Origin: Asterias amurensis
Lineage: Eukaryota; Echinodermata; Asteroidea; Forcipulatida; Asteriidae
Reading direction: 5' to 3'
Assembly (NCBI RefSeq): GCF_032118995.1
Contig: NC_092652.1
Location: 25,657,044-25,721,043 of the forward strand
DNA: 64,000 nt
The notes beneath the pieces were generated by a model. That model saw only the letters and a list, made by a program, of their open reading frames with translations, was not told the DNA's origin and did no database searches. The first letter of the stretch is position 1; the number at the start of each line of letters is the position of its first letter. Shown here one piece after another: positions 1 to 11,600 of the stretch. A program made the position numbers and the translations under genes.

Positions 1-779
1 CTAACCGTAGATGACTTTTGGTTGGGATACAAATTCCCTGATGTATAAAACTCCTCAAGTCGAGTTTTTTTTAGATTCACATTTTCTTGATAATGAATGC
101 TGCGGCCGGAAATGTGGTTTGCCCGCTTTCACTTCGCCAAAAGTGGATGGATTCGACGTTCTGATTTGAAAGTACCCGGAAAGTTTGTATTCTTATCTCA
201 ATAAGTAGACACGCAGCTGAAACGTTCAAATGTGACCAATCTTTCTTAATTAATAATGTTTGCCTATATCAAAATAAGCAATTCGATGAAAAAAAAAAAA
301 AAAAAAAATTAATTATAATGAGCTTACCTTTAAGATTTAAAACCTTTAAAACCATAAAGTTGCGAATGTCGACGTCAATTTCTGATTTACATTATTCATT
401 TTCTTTCCAATGCAATGCCGGAAAATTGATGTCAAGACGTACATTAACATTTCGTCACTCTGAGCAAAAATACTGGAATATTACGTACAGGCAGTATTAG
501 GCAGTGACGTCACAGAAGTAAACATTATCCTATACATACAATTTACTTCTGTTACTTCATTGAAAGCCACATACCGGTATTTTTTTCTTACAAATAATTT
601 AATCTTACTTTCTTAATGTACAGTGGAAATTTCACTCTCTTGTCCAAGTCTTTAACTCTAAAAAGAGTTGTCTGACTTATTATGGCTCTTTGCAAGAGTG
701 GGATGGCGGACAAAATGAGTGGGTTTTCACTATTTTACAAAAGGGAGTATGGCTTTTAATGACGTCACAGAAGTAAATT

Positions 780-1195
780 CTATCTTTTTATACGTCTTTT
801 TTTTTAAATTTATATGGGCGATCCTATACTCGTCCTAACTTATAGTCTTATCTCGAGTTAGGGCGAGCAACTCGTCCTAACTTAGGACTAGCCTAAAATT
901 TGTAGATAACTCATTATTTTTATTATATTATTATTATTATTTATTCGGCCAAGATTTCAACAAACAGTACAAGATACAACATTACCGTACTAAAGAAATA
1001 CAACAATTTAACAAACAATGAATGTAAACTTATGACACATAGAACAATTGTAAACCAATGATTGAATGAGACAGAGCACTGGCAATCAAGCAAGAGGGTC
1101 ATTCCGTGTCAAATCACCCCAAAAAAGTCATAGGACTAGTCCTAAGTTTTTAGTAGCTAGTCATAACTCTTTGTGAAATCGACCCTTCTGGTCAT
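780..1195. repeat. Dispersed repeat with GACTAGTCCTAA inverted motifs
   Basis: Left part carries repeated CTCGTCCTAACTTA and TTAGGACTAG motifs (825-895); right part has GGACTAGTCCTAAGTTTT followed by TTTGTGAAATCGACCC (1131-1193). The same word set recurs near 8320-8350, 34495-34555 and 40405-40440, so it is a dispersed family. The ends are not clear enough to assign a class. Confidence 0.45.
940..945 (-). other. Candidate polyadenylation signal of the fibrinogen-related gene
   Basis: TTTATT on the plus strand reads AATAAA on the minus strand, about 330 nt downstream of the stop codon. It lies in an AT-rich TTA-repeat stretch, so chance occurrence is possible. Confidence 0.35.
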
Positions 1196-1274
1196 GTTGT
1201 TCCACAAATCCGAAACTAACAACACCACATGCCACTAGCTTGTCCCGTATCAGCAACTTTGTATCAATGTCAAC

Positions 1275-2303
1275 TCACTCTGTTTCACGCATCTTCATGC
1301 TGCTCGCCTGTAGAGGATTCAAGTCGTCATGCCATTGCATCCACACAATACCATCGTTATCTCGATAACTTCCATCTAAATAAAACTCTCCATTTAAATG
1401 TGAATGTATACAGAGCCCAAACCACCAGCCGCCATCTCTTGCTTCTGCACAACTACCGGAAAGGTAGTCATCGTTGTCATTATCCTTTGTTGAGAAGGGC
1501 CTGTTTCGGTGGTATCCCAGACCGTCACCAGCGGTGCTACTGGCGTCATACGTCCCGATAGACAGGTAGTAGTTCGCGCCAGTCAGTCCGAAAGCCCCGT
1601 ACTTTGCGAACGCCGTAGTACCATCAAAATCGGTAAGATCTACCCGGAGGTCCCAACTTCCACCAGAGGTTAGAGATGCCATTTGTTCGTTCCCCAGCCA
1701 GAACTCACCGGAGAGATCACCGAAGCCGCTCTGGTAGTGTGCCCAGTCTTGGTTGAAGTCCACGGTGCCGTCAATGCGTCTCTGCAGCATGATCCAACCA
1801 CCGCCGTCAAGCTCCATGTCACAGTAGACCGGTAGACCGCCGGTGTATGATGTCGGTGGATAGATCGTGTACACACCACTAGCCGTGTAACCGGCTTCCA
1901 ATAACTTCTTACAACTTGAGGTGCGTGGTGGTGGCTTTACAGCCGCCATCACAGAGAAACCAGGGGTCTCAGAATAACCATCGAAATACAAGCTCCCTTC
2001 ATGTTCTATGAATGATTGGGGATCCTCGACCCTCGTAGAATTACTCAATTGACAAATTTTCTTGGTCTTAAAATAATTGACCGACTTGCAGTTTGTGATC
2101 ATGGTGCATTCTCGCCCACAGAGGACAAAATGTCGAACCATCTTAGTGTCGAAAGTGAAATTGTCAAGGGCTCTATTTTCCGCAGCGAACATCGTAGATT
2201 CAAATCTGCATCGACTCTCGGCGCCTCGAATTATAAAGAGAAAAATCGCGAATACTATAACGAGTTTGACATTGTAAAAATGCTCATGGAATTTAAACTC
2301 CAT
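1275..2303 (-). CDS. Secreted PAN/apple plus fibrinogen C-terminal domain protein
   Basis: A 342-residue single-exon reading frame read from the ATG at 2303, whose context (aagATGG) is strong. The frame is open upstream to about 2420 with another ATG at 2402, but starting at 2303 places a hydrophobic signal peptide (VKLVIVFAIFLFII) at the N-terminus, ending near ESRC. Residues about 30-110 form a Cys-rich PAN/apple-like module (CRFESTMF, VLCGRECTMITNCKS, CQLS). Residues about 125-342 are a fibrinogen-related domain with VYCDMELDGGGWIMLQRR, the GEFWLGNE motif, a calcium-loop-like acidic run KDNDNDDY, CAEARDGGWW and the final MKMR. In this family such proteins are extracellular lectins of immunity or matrix; binding of glycans or acetyl groups is family knowledge, not shown here. 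No intron is seen between the two domains. A TATA box lies about 180 bp upstream of this ATG. The ligand and exact subfamily (ficolin-, tenascin- or FIBCD1-like) cannot be decided. Confidence 0.88.
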   Translation of the reverse strand: MEFKFHEHFYNVKLVIVFAIFLFIIRGAESRCRFESTMFAAENRALDNFTFDTKMVRHFVLCGRECTMITNCKSVNYFKTKKICQLSNSTRVEDPQSFIEHEGSLYFDGYSETPGFSVMAAVKPPPRTSSCKKLLEAGYTASGVYTIYPPTSYTGGLPVYCDMELDGGGWIMLQRRIDGTVDFNQDWAHYQSGFGDLSGEFWLGNEQMASLTSGGSWDLRVDLTDFDGTTAFAKYGAFGLTGANYYLSIGTYDASSTAGDGLGYHRNRPFSTKDNDNDDYLSGSCAEARDGGWWFGLCIHSHLNGEFYLDGSYRDNDGIVWMQWHDDLNPLQASSMKMRETE

Positions 2304-2482
2304 CTTTAGTTCAGCCGTAGAGAATCTTGTATAGTGGTTGGAGACCTTTTGATCTACGGGGAAAATAGAGTCGTGGATTGATGCCAGCGACGTCAGTCTC
2401 ATCACTGCACGGCCGAACACAGAAAAGTGGTATGAAAACAGTTGCTGCTATGCGAACATGATGGATGATAGAACAGCTTGCG

Positions 2483-2491
2483 TCTATATAG
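2483..2491 (-). promoter_or_regulatory. TATA box of the fibrinogen-related gene
   Basis: Read on the minus strand this is CTATATAGA, a consensus-like TATA element. It would place transcription start near 2455, leaving a leader of about 50 nt to the first in-frame ATG (2402) or about 150 nt to the preferred ATG (2303). The position agrees with an intronless gene having its own promoter. Confidence 0.55.
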
Positions 2492-2519
2492 AGCCAGCCC
2501 AAGCTTTTTCTAACGGAGG

Positions 2520-3240
2520 TCGGAAAACTATGGAAAGCCTAAAATGCTAAAAAACACAAACAAAAAACAAAAAACAAACAGACGGCCACAGTTTGTAACA
2601 TTGTCACACAACTATTCAAAAATAGTGTTGAATTTGTTGGATACACAGCTACCAATCAGGGAGATGTTTTACTCCATTGAATGTTTGCGAAAGATATTGA
2701 ATTTGGTCAGATATATTCTGTTAACACGATTGAATATTTTGCTTACATTCGGCCGTCCATGCTTCGTTTATCAACAATAAAAAGGCATGATTACTATTCC
2801 ATTGATGGATATAATGATTTCATTGGATAAACGTGCTGTGACGTAATCTTTCAGTACAGGTGTCTGCGTTATAACTGCGTTATGATTGGTCGAGTTGGTC
2901 AGCTACACTGGACCACTGTCTTATCATGATCCGCAATGATAAAGACAGGAACCGGTTTTACATATTCAGTTATTTCATTGGATGGTTTCATTAGATAGAC
3001 GTGCAGTGTCGTCTTTCCATATCTGTGTTTTGATTGGTCCGATGTAATGTTCGTCAGTTGCACTTTCTGTCGTCTGCATGCAGCGTAAGTTTGTACATGT
3101 ATACATATTGCATGTATGCAATGTACGTTGTGTACATATGATTTGAGCACCAAAAGGATTTGTAAAGCTGAGAAAAAGTCGCAAAATAATCTGCATTTTA
3201 TTTCTTCATGTTGTAATCACATCACAAAAATAAATAAATA
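2520..3240. other. Intergenic stretch with a degenerate direct duplication
   Basis: No convincing gene. About 90 bp beginning TTTCATTGGATAAACGTGC (2817 on) recurs in diverged form about 165 bp further on as TTTCATTAGATAGACGTGC (2982 on), each followed by a TGATTGGTC-type motif. The remainder is AT-rich and featureless. Confidence 0.35.
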
Positions 3241-3505
3241 CAGGGATGAGATTGCTCAGACTTTAGGCTGAATTCAGACTTTTTATGTCGGCCTGGTGAA
3301 GAAAATCAGACAATATTTTTTCCACAAATAAAGAAATCCTGCTCATTGGTCTACTTCTCTAGTGCTTTGGATACTGTTTCCAAAAGCTCCTTGGAATCTA
3401 AAGCCCCAGGGGTTACCAAATTGTAGAAATGTCTTCATTTCAACAGACCTTTGAATTTGTATTCCAAGTTTCAGACTTTTTCGTTAGTAATGACTCTCAC
3501 CCCTG
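3241..3505. repeat. Short inverted-repeat element, family J, copy 1
   Basis: Begins CAGGGATGAGA and ends TCTCACCCCTG, giving imperfect inverted termini, with a TCAGACTTT motif near each end. A related copy lies at 26983-27247. Probable MITE; no coding content. Confidence 0.45.
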
Positions 3506-4340
3506 TAAACAGCAGTACAGCTTTTAAAGAGAAGGAATATCTTTGATAACCACTCTTAAAAATATGGAAATCAAACTTTTGGTTAAAAGCTTACAGCAGT
3601 TTCGATAGCATTTCAGAGGCATTTTGATAACCATTTAACTTTTTCCGTCATGATGTTTACTCTCTGGTTTGATGCCAAACATTTTCATAAATATTTGTGT
3701 ATACACAAGTATTGTGTGTGTAAAAATCAAACATAAAAATAACAATTGATGTTATTATTTTAACAAACATTTGAACAAATTCCTTTTCTGAGAATTTATA
3801 ACAAATTGGTGTCACACCATAAAAACTCTGTCATAACAGCTATGAAAACACTCTGTTGATAAATTAGTTTAATCAAACTTAGACAAGTACTGAGTTGATT
3901 TTTTTAAGCATAAATTAAATTTCCTCCACAATGACAACAATCTTATTGTTATAGCGAGCTTTCTTTTAAATATTAAAAAAACAAACCAAAAAACCTAAAT
4001 TACCTCGAAACTGAATAAATAATCAAGGTCATTCAACATAAATAGATTATTTGATATCAATGTATGATGTGCGTTATTAAAATAAATATCATTATAGTAC
4101 AAATTTTATAATTAATTACCGCACACTTTTTTCTTCTTCAGATATTGCAGTAAATCGAATACATTATACGCCGATAACGGTTGAACATAATTCCCAAATA
4201 AAACCCACTCTGAGTTGTTAATCATCAATAAACATTTGCTATTATTTACAAGCCGTTGATTATTTCCTTTTCATTGGAATGCATCCTAATAGCCATGTCA
4301 CACAGGAAAATTATAGGCAACCAGTTCCAGGCAATCTCCA
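3506..4340. other. Intergenic, nothing recognised
   Basis: AT-rich sequence without a supported exon, RNA or repeat boundary. Confidence 0.4.
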
Positions 4341-4348
4341 AGAAGAGA

Positions 4349-4658
4349 AAACACTATTGGTAATTACTCAAATTAATTGTTAGAAACGGGTCCCTCTGGA
4401 GTAACGTAGTTAATGAGAAAGAGGTAGTTTTTCACTCAAATAATAAAAGATTTCACTCAGGCCTTTTATTAGGCATCTGAAAGCACACAAATTTGTGCAA
4501 CAAGGGTGTTTTTTCTTTCATTATTCTCTTGCAACTTTGATAACCAATTGAGTTCAAATTTTCAACAAATTTGTTACTTTATACATACAGTATGTTGGGA
4601 TACACTGAGTGAGAGTACTGGTCTTTAACAATTACCAAAGGCGTCCAATGCCTTTAAT
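4349..4658. repeat. TTAA MITE family A, diverged copy
   Basis: Starts ACACTATTGGTAATTACTC and ends CAATTACCAAAGGCGTCC followed by TTTAA. Shares the internal words CAACAAGGGTGTTTTTTCTTTC and GTATGTTGGGATACAC with the other family A copies (split here as separate motifs). The left end is eroded. It is of the subfamily with a TAAAAGATTTC...GGCCTTTTATT core. Confidence 0.7.
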
Positions 4659-5274
4659 ATCCACAATGCCTTTAATATTTGCAAGCAGTACGGTTGCCTC
4701 CATCTAAAACTGAAACTTCTTCCTTCATTGTCTTCTCTCCATTGGGTTCTTGGCTAGTTTAGTGATTAAGTTTGCTTTTCTGAGAGTTCTTAGCTAACCA
4801 ACCAGAATTAATAATTGAAAATAAATGAAAGTTGCCTATAAATATTGCTGTGTGACACAGCCTTATCTTTGCAGGAGCACCCTCCACACAGACGTACTAT
4901 AACACACAAAAACCCAAAACACCTAAAACTATAATGTAGCACAGTAAGATTTGAACCTTTGATAGCAATGTCCACAAAAAATGTTTCAATTGCAGTTATC
5001 TTGAAAGATAATTTTGTCTCAACTGTCTTTTAAGACAATGTTGTCACTGAAAAGTAACAACATCGTCACAGTTTTCATGAAGTGACACATAAGTGGTCAA
5101 AATTCCTGTCCTGGAGCAAACATTGCTCAGAACTAAGTAAACAATGTAAATTTATCTGGTAAATCTGCTGCCACCTAGCGTTCAAAAGACTCCCATTTAA
5201 TCCAGTATTATTTTTGGCGTTGTTTCAGGATTGTTTTGTGAGTCGCGTTTTGTTACACACTTCCTCTCGCTGTA

Positions 5275-5471
5275 TCCAAGGATCAATTTCTTAGAGCTGC
5301 TTAAGCACAAAAATTGCTTACAGAATTTCTGCTCAGCAAATATTAACAGGATGCCAGGCAATGATTGTACATGATAAATTGCGTTTTGGCTGGTATCCAT
5401 TTTTGGTAAGAATAATTTTGTTGTGCTTAGCTACTTTTTTGTGCTTAAGCAGCTCTATGAATTTGGGCCCT
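5275..5471. repeat. Foldback MITE family F, copy 1, in the lifeguard 3' UTR
   Basis: Inverted arms: AATTTCTTAGAGCTGCTTAAG near the left end and CTTAAGCAGCTCTATGAATTT near the right, with TTGCTTAC and TTGTGCTTAGC motifs between. The right end stops about 5 nt from the stop codon of the lifeguard gene, so the element supplies the proximal 3' UTR. It also shows the intact GAGCTGCTTAAGCACAAAA site that is occupied by another MITE at 39734. Confidence 0.65.
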
Positions 5472-5475
5472 GGAG

Positions 5476-5628
5476 CTAACCTCTTGCAGAGTTGACCAGC
5501 GAGAGCATCAACATGAACATCTGGACGATATCGATGTACAGGTTGAGAGAAGCAAAGATATACTCTTCTGGTGATATGCTGTACTTGTGTTTACCACCGA
5601 GGAGCAGCTGGGTGTCAAAGACAATGTA
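5476..5628 (-). CDS. Lifeguard terminal coding exon 9
   Basis: After GTCCACAG, encodes YIVFDTQLLLGGKHKYS, then SPEEYIFASLNLYIDI and the tail SLVNSARG with a TAG stop. Contains the conserved aspartate of FDTQ and the SPEEY motif before the last helix. Confidence 0.92.
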   Translation of the reverse strand, partial: YIVFDTQLLLGGKHKYSISPEEYIFASLNLYIDIVQMFMLMLSLVNSARG

Positions 5629-8600
5629 CTGTGGACAGCAAAAAAGAATGTTTGTAAAAATCAATTGGTAGGAAAAAATTTCTTGACACTGTTAGGTTAA
5701 ATATTAACGGTTTATAAATGACTTATTTATTTTAAAGATGTCATCGCAGCATACCGCTGAATTGCGACACAATTTACAATTGTTAAATATATTACAATAA
5801 TTATTTAAAAACTTTACAAAAGAAAAATACATAGTGAAAATATGACAAAAGATATCACAAAACAAAGGCCTGGCAGAAACAGTTTGTAAGTGATGTTTGA
5901 CGCTTTGCATGGTGTGGAAAATAAGAAGTAACTTCAACTAGTAAACTTGCGATTACACATAATATGTGTACATCTCTTTTGGGAAGGAGTACTGGCTTAA
6001 AAAAAGAGCTGTTGTGGTGGTCTCCACACCAGGGCCAAGTTTCATGGCTCTGACGCCAAACTCTGTGCTTACGATCAACATTCTCTGCTTACTGTGCAAG
6101 CGTCAAATTTCTGCACTAAATGTGTAGGCGAAAATACCTTGTATTGTGGGGTACGCACACGCACAAGCCAAAATTCCCTGCTAACCCGTGGAATATGCTT
6201 GGGGTAAGTGCGGCATTCCCTAATGTGCAGATTATTTGCTTACAGTACACAGAGCCAAGACATTGGGCCCATCTCTTTACAGAGCCAACAGTATCACTCC
6301 CCCCAAAAGAAATTTACACACGGTTGACTAGTTTGAATAGTAACTACTTAAATAGTTTGTCTTAGTTAAAGTGTGTGCATAAACATTGGTAAGCTCTTGC
6401 TTGATTTGTTATAGTATTTGGTAATTGAGTCTCCAATTAGTTTTGACACAATATCTGCCAAGTAGACACACACACACGTTGTTACCACCACAAAGCAAAT
6501 ATAGTATTAATATCCGAAAACATAAGCAATATTTGTAGTCACCATATTCCTGTTTTTGGGACAACTGACTGAGCTTAAACTTTTACAGGTTCGTCATTTC
6601 ATGTATGCCTGGTCAAGCAAAGCTTGGGTACTGGTCTCTGACAGTTAACAATGTTGTTGACATACTTTAAAGCCATTGGACACTTTCGGTAAACAATATT
6701 TTCTAAGGCCCACACTTCGTGTATCACAACTTATATATAAAATAACAAACCTGTGAAAATAAGGCTCAATCGGTCATCGGAGTCGGGAGAAATTAACATG
6801 AAAACCCACTCTTGTTTCCGCACGCTTCGCCGTGTCATGACATGTGTTTACTATAAATCCGTAATTCTCGTTGTTGAGAATTGATAATTGTTTTAATGTT
6901 TTCTCAAAAAGTAAAGCATTTCATGGAATACTATTTCAAGAGAAGTCTTTTACCATTACCTCCTGTAAACCCTGTAAGTTATTTGTAAATCTGTGAACTT
7001 TTATTTGTTTTTCTGTTGTGAAAGTGTATAATGGCTTTAAGGGTAGGAGTAACAAGAAAATTATTGTGAAAATTAAGGACTCACCATTGCAAATATGACT
7101 GCACCAACTGAAGCATACACAATATCAAGGACCTGGGGAAAATATATATCAAAATCAAAACCAAAATAGCACAAGGAAAAAATATTGATAGATATTAGAT
7201 ACAGTCTATAATGACAAAGCTTTGCTGTTTTAAGGAAGTGTGTAGTAAGCCAATTACACATATTTGGTTAAAGACAAAGTCATTATCTTTCCTTATTTCA
7301 ATCTAAAAGCTCACTATTACAAATTTCACACCAGTTCCAATCAACACTTTTGAAATACTCTCACAAACATGAAAAAAGCATTTGAAGAGCTCAGAAAATT
7401 AACTGCTTATTTGAGTTGAAGCAACCAAAATAAGCCAATTTGACTGTGCATAAACACATCACATCACGAGGTATTTTTCATTGTGTTCACTACATAGTGA
7501 CCATCACATTGGATTTACTTTTCACAAATTGGTTGTACGGTGTTAACTGATAACTAAATGAAAATTTAACACCATTTATTCAAACTTGATAGAAATGAGC
7601 AATCAAAACTGTGGACATTCCAGGCTGCTTGTGAAAAATTTAAATTACAAAACATAACGGTGACTGCTCTATATTCTGACACCCCTATTTTCCGACAAAC
7701 CTATAACAAAAAAATTAAAAACCTGATAATTTACACAATAGGGTTAGAGTTAGGAAAATACACCAGGGTTATCGAAACATGGGGTATCGAAACATAGGGA
7801 AGTCGGAACATAGGGATATTACCAATATAACAAGTCGTTGCGATCTAGATTGCTGCCTTGTGAATTTTGCAAAGTAAAAAGACACATAACCTTTACCTAC
7901 GCAATCCCTTGAGGGGGCTATTGATGGGATGAAGCGACACTTTATTTGGAAACAAACACGCCCCAAATCGCTTACCCTACTACGGAAGATGATGGCGAAT
8001 ATTCCAAAGATCATTAGTCCAATCAGAAGCGCAAACAACAAACCGGACAGCATGGTGAAATCAATCTGAATAATAAAAATCGTCAGTGTCAAAAAAATCT
8101 GATAGGCCCAAAAAAGGGTGTTGAATAACTCGAATCCTCATATTTCATATCAATAGGACAGGAAAATAATAAACTGAACGGAAACAAAATAAACGAAACG
8201 GGATATAAACGGGACTGGGAAAGAACCACTATCGGGACCCGCTGGAAACTGGAAAATATGGATGGGATCTACAAATAATGTCGAAACGGAAAAAGACGGA
8301 CAAGTGTGCGATTTCACAAAGCACTAAGATTCGTCTTAACTTAGGATGGGTGGTTTGCCACAGTGATTTGTATCGTGACCCTGCCCAGCCACTTTAACCC
8401 TCCCCTGTACACAACGCTACACTTGCAACATTTTATACCTAGCGCTTTCTAGCTGGGTTGCCGCGCGAAGCGCGGCGTCTCGCTAGTCACTCTAAAACTG
8501 TTTCCTACTATTTTTTAAATATATACCATAGTGTGGAAAGCAGAAAGTTTTGAGGCTCTCTGCCCTCAGAGAAAATAGACTGTCAAACACCTACCTTGGT

Positions 8601-11600
8601 TTGGAAGGCAAAGACTGTCAAGGCAAGGACTATAATCTGAAATTAATCAAGTCAATAAATTCATAATTAATAGTACTTACAGAGCCTCATCCAAGGGACT
8701 CCACAAACAGGGCATGGTAGAATAGCAAAAAGAAAACATTAAAAAAGCCATATAGAGCTTTTTCACTCCCGAAGGGTGTCCCAAAGCGCTTCAAATTATC
8801 ACCCCTGGCCACTGGGCGTTAATTCACTCCTTAAACCATCTCAGCTCCCTGGAGAGTGTACAGCCTTGTGCAACAAATGCGCTACTCGGCTAAATCAATC
8901 ACAGGTACCCATTTACCCCTGGGTGGAGAGAAGCAATAATAGTTAAGTGTCTTGCTCAAAGACACAAGTGTCACGACCCACACTCTGCTAAACAGAATCA
9001 GCAGAGCTTGAATTCGGTGCTCTTATCTGCTCGAACATGACATTTCCACTTTGCTCAGAGGCTGGGATTTGAACCCACACTCTGCTAGTAAACAGAATCA
9101 GCAAAGCTTGAGTTCGGTGCTTTTATCCGCTCGGCCACCACACCACAGTTTTAATTGATTGCAACAGAAAGAAAGTAGACTTATGAAGGATCTTTAAAGG
9201 CAGCGGACACTATTGGTAATTCCTCAAAATAATTAAATGCATAAAACCTTACCTGGTAACGAGTAATGGGGAGAGGTTGATAGTATATAAAACATTGTGA
9301 GAAACGGCTCCCTCTGAAATAACATGGTTTTCGAGAAAGAGGTAATTTTCCACGAGTTTGATTTCGAGACCTCAAGTTTAGAATTTGAGGTCTTGAAATC
9401 AAGCATCTGAAAGCACACAACTTCGTGTGGCAAGGGTGTTGTTTCTTTCATTATTATCCCGCAACTTCGACCACCAATGGAGTTTAAATTTTCAAAGTTT
9501 TTTTTTTTTTATGCATATGTTGAGATACACCAAGTGAGAAGACTGGTCTTTGACAATTACTGATAGTGTCCAGTGCCTTAAATTGTAAAAATCTAATCAA
9601 GAGAAACATCAGCTATAACTTGGACTACTTACGGCTGTGATTCCTGCTGCGATGAGAATTGTGTTGGTTTGGTAACGACCACATGCAATGCCAAGTAGCA
9701 CACCCTCAAAAACAGTCTGTTGAAGAGTAAAGTAAACATGATAAAAGAGCACCATCAAGACCAATATATTGATAATAAATACAAATAAATGATTAAAAAA
9801 ATTCTGATATTTATAATAGTGAAAATGAAATAAATAAAACCAAAATAAAAATTACAAATGGCAAATATTATTTGATGACTTTGTGCTCATTCATATTTGA
9901 ATTCCGACTGGCAACCCTGAACAAAGATATTGACAGACAAAATACCTCCCAACATATGGCTAGAAAGCTCAGATGGTAGAGCCCGGTACGTTAATCCGGA
10001 GGTCGCAGGTTCTAGTCAATTTGTACAACCCAAAATTTGAAAAAAAATATACCCAGTCAGTTTCCATTGTGATAATTAAGCCTACTTGATATAATATAAA
10101 ATTAAAAAAATACTCACAAACAAGAAAAGACAGATGAAGTTTATTGGGAAATTCCTCCTGAGGTTAGTGAAGCAGGACAGAGCGATGATTAAGATAAACG
10201 TCATCGCACTAAGAGAGAAAAACAACAAACGAAAACAACAAACATAATCAATTCTCAAAGAGTGCCACACATCAAATCAAAACCTTCAGAAATCTAATCG
10301 CATCATCAGTACTTACAGCCATTTGACCCTTTCGGTGCAGAAAAAAAAAAAAAAAAAATCACAGATTTACAAATAATTTACAGGGTTTACAGAAGGTAAT
10401 GGTGAAAGACTTCTCTTGAAATATTAGTCCATGAAGTGGAGTAGTTTCTGAGAAAGAAGTAATTTCCACGAATTTGAGTTCGAGACCTCATATTTAGAAC
10501 TTGATCAACCATCTAAACGCACACAACTTCGTGTGACAAGGGTGTTTTTTTCTTTCATTGTTATCTCGCAAGTTCTATGACCGATCGAGCTCAAATTTTC
10601 ACAGGTTTGTTATTTTATGCATATGTTGAGGTACACCAACTCTGAATGCTAGTATTTGACAATAACCAAAAGTGTCCAGTGTCTTTAAACAGGGCCACAT
10701 GGTATCCCTTCTATCAGTCAGACATACAGCCTTTAAAGGAACACATTGCCTTGGATCGGTCGAGTTGGTCTTTGGAAAGCGTTTGTAACCGTTTTTTATA
10801 AAATGCATATGGCTGGAAAGATGTTGTAAAAGTAGAATATAATGATCCACACAAACATGCCTCGAAATTGCGTGGTTTTCCCTTTACCTTGTCGACTAAC
10901 ACGTCGGCCATTTATGGGGGTCAAAATTTTGACTCCCATAAATGGCCGATCGTGTTAGTTCGCACAGTAGAAGGAAAACCACGCAATTTCGAGGCAAACT
11001 TGTGTGGATCATTGTATTCTACTTTTAAAACATCTTTCCAACCATATGCATTATATAAAAAACGGTTTTTTACAAACGCTTTTGTTTTGACCAACTCGTC
11101 CGATCCATGGGCAATGTGTTCCTTTAAGCAACATGCAGATCTCCAGAAGATGATCAGAGCATACTGACCGAAACGTCGACTTGACACAAACGATTCTTTT
11201 CAGAACTACCCCAACTCAAATGGAGATTATCATTACATGGTATTATCGCAAGCCTTAGTAGATCATAATTCCACCATCCACATCAAAGAGGGTAAGCCTA
11301 TCAAAGAACAATTTTTAACGTGATGCACCCATTTTCTAACAGATAAAGTCCGCATGAAAGTGGGGGATAATTTTATGGAGAGAATTTTAAGTGGGCCTTA
11401 GGTATTTAAACTAGTATTTTACCAGAGGACCACTGTAAACCACTTTGGGCTGATATTCAAAATATTTTTAGGAACTCTTGGAGTTTCTGGAGTCATAATA
11501 ATCACATGGAACTCCGACTTGACAAAAGAAGACCACAAAAATGAACTGGGATACAGTGTTCTCTTTGGAGGACATATGAGTACGCAGTCATCGTAAATTG

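Noticed and set aside
9957-10026. Functional tRNA gene
   Set aside because: A and B boxes are present but the acceptor stem does not pair and box B departs from consensus; kept only as a tRNA-like relic.
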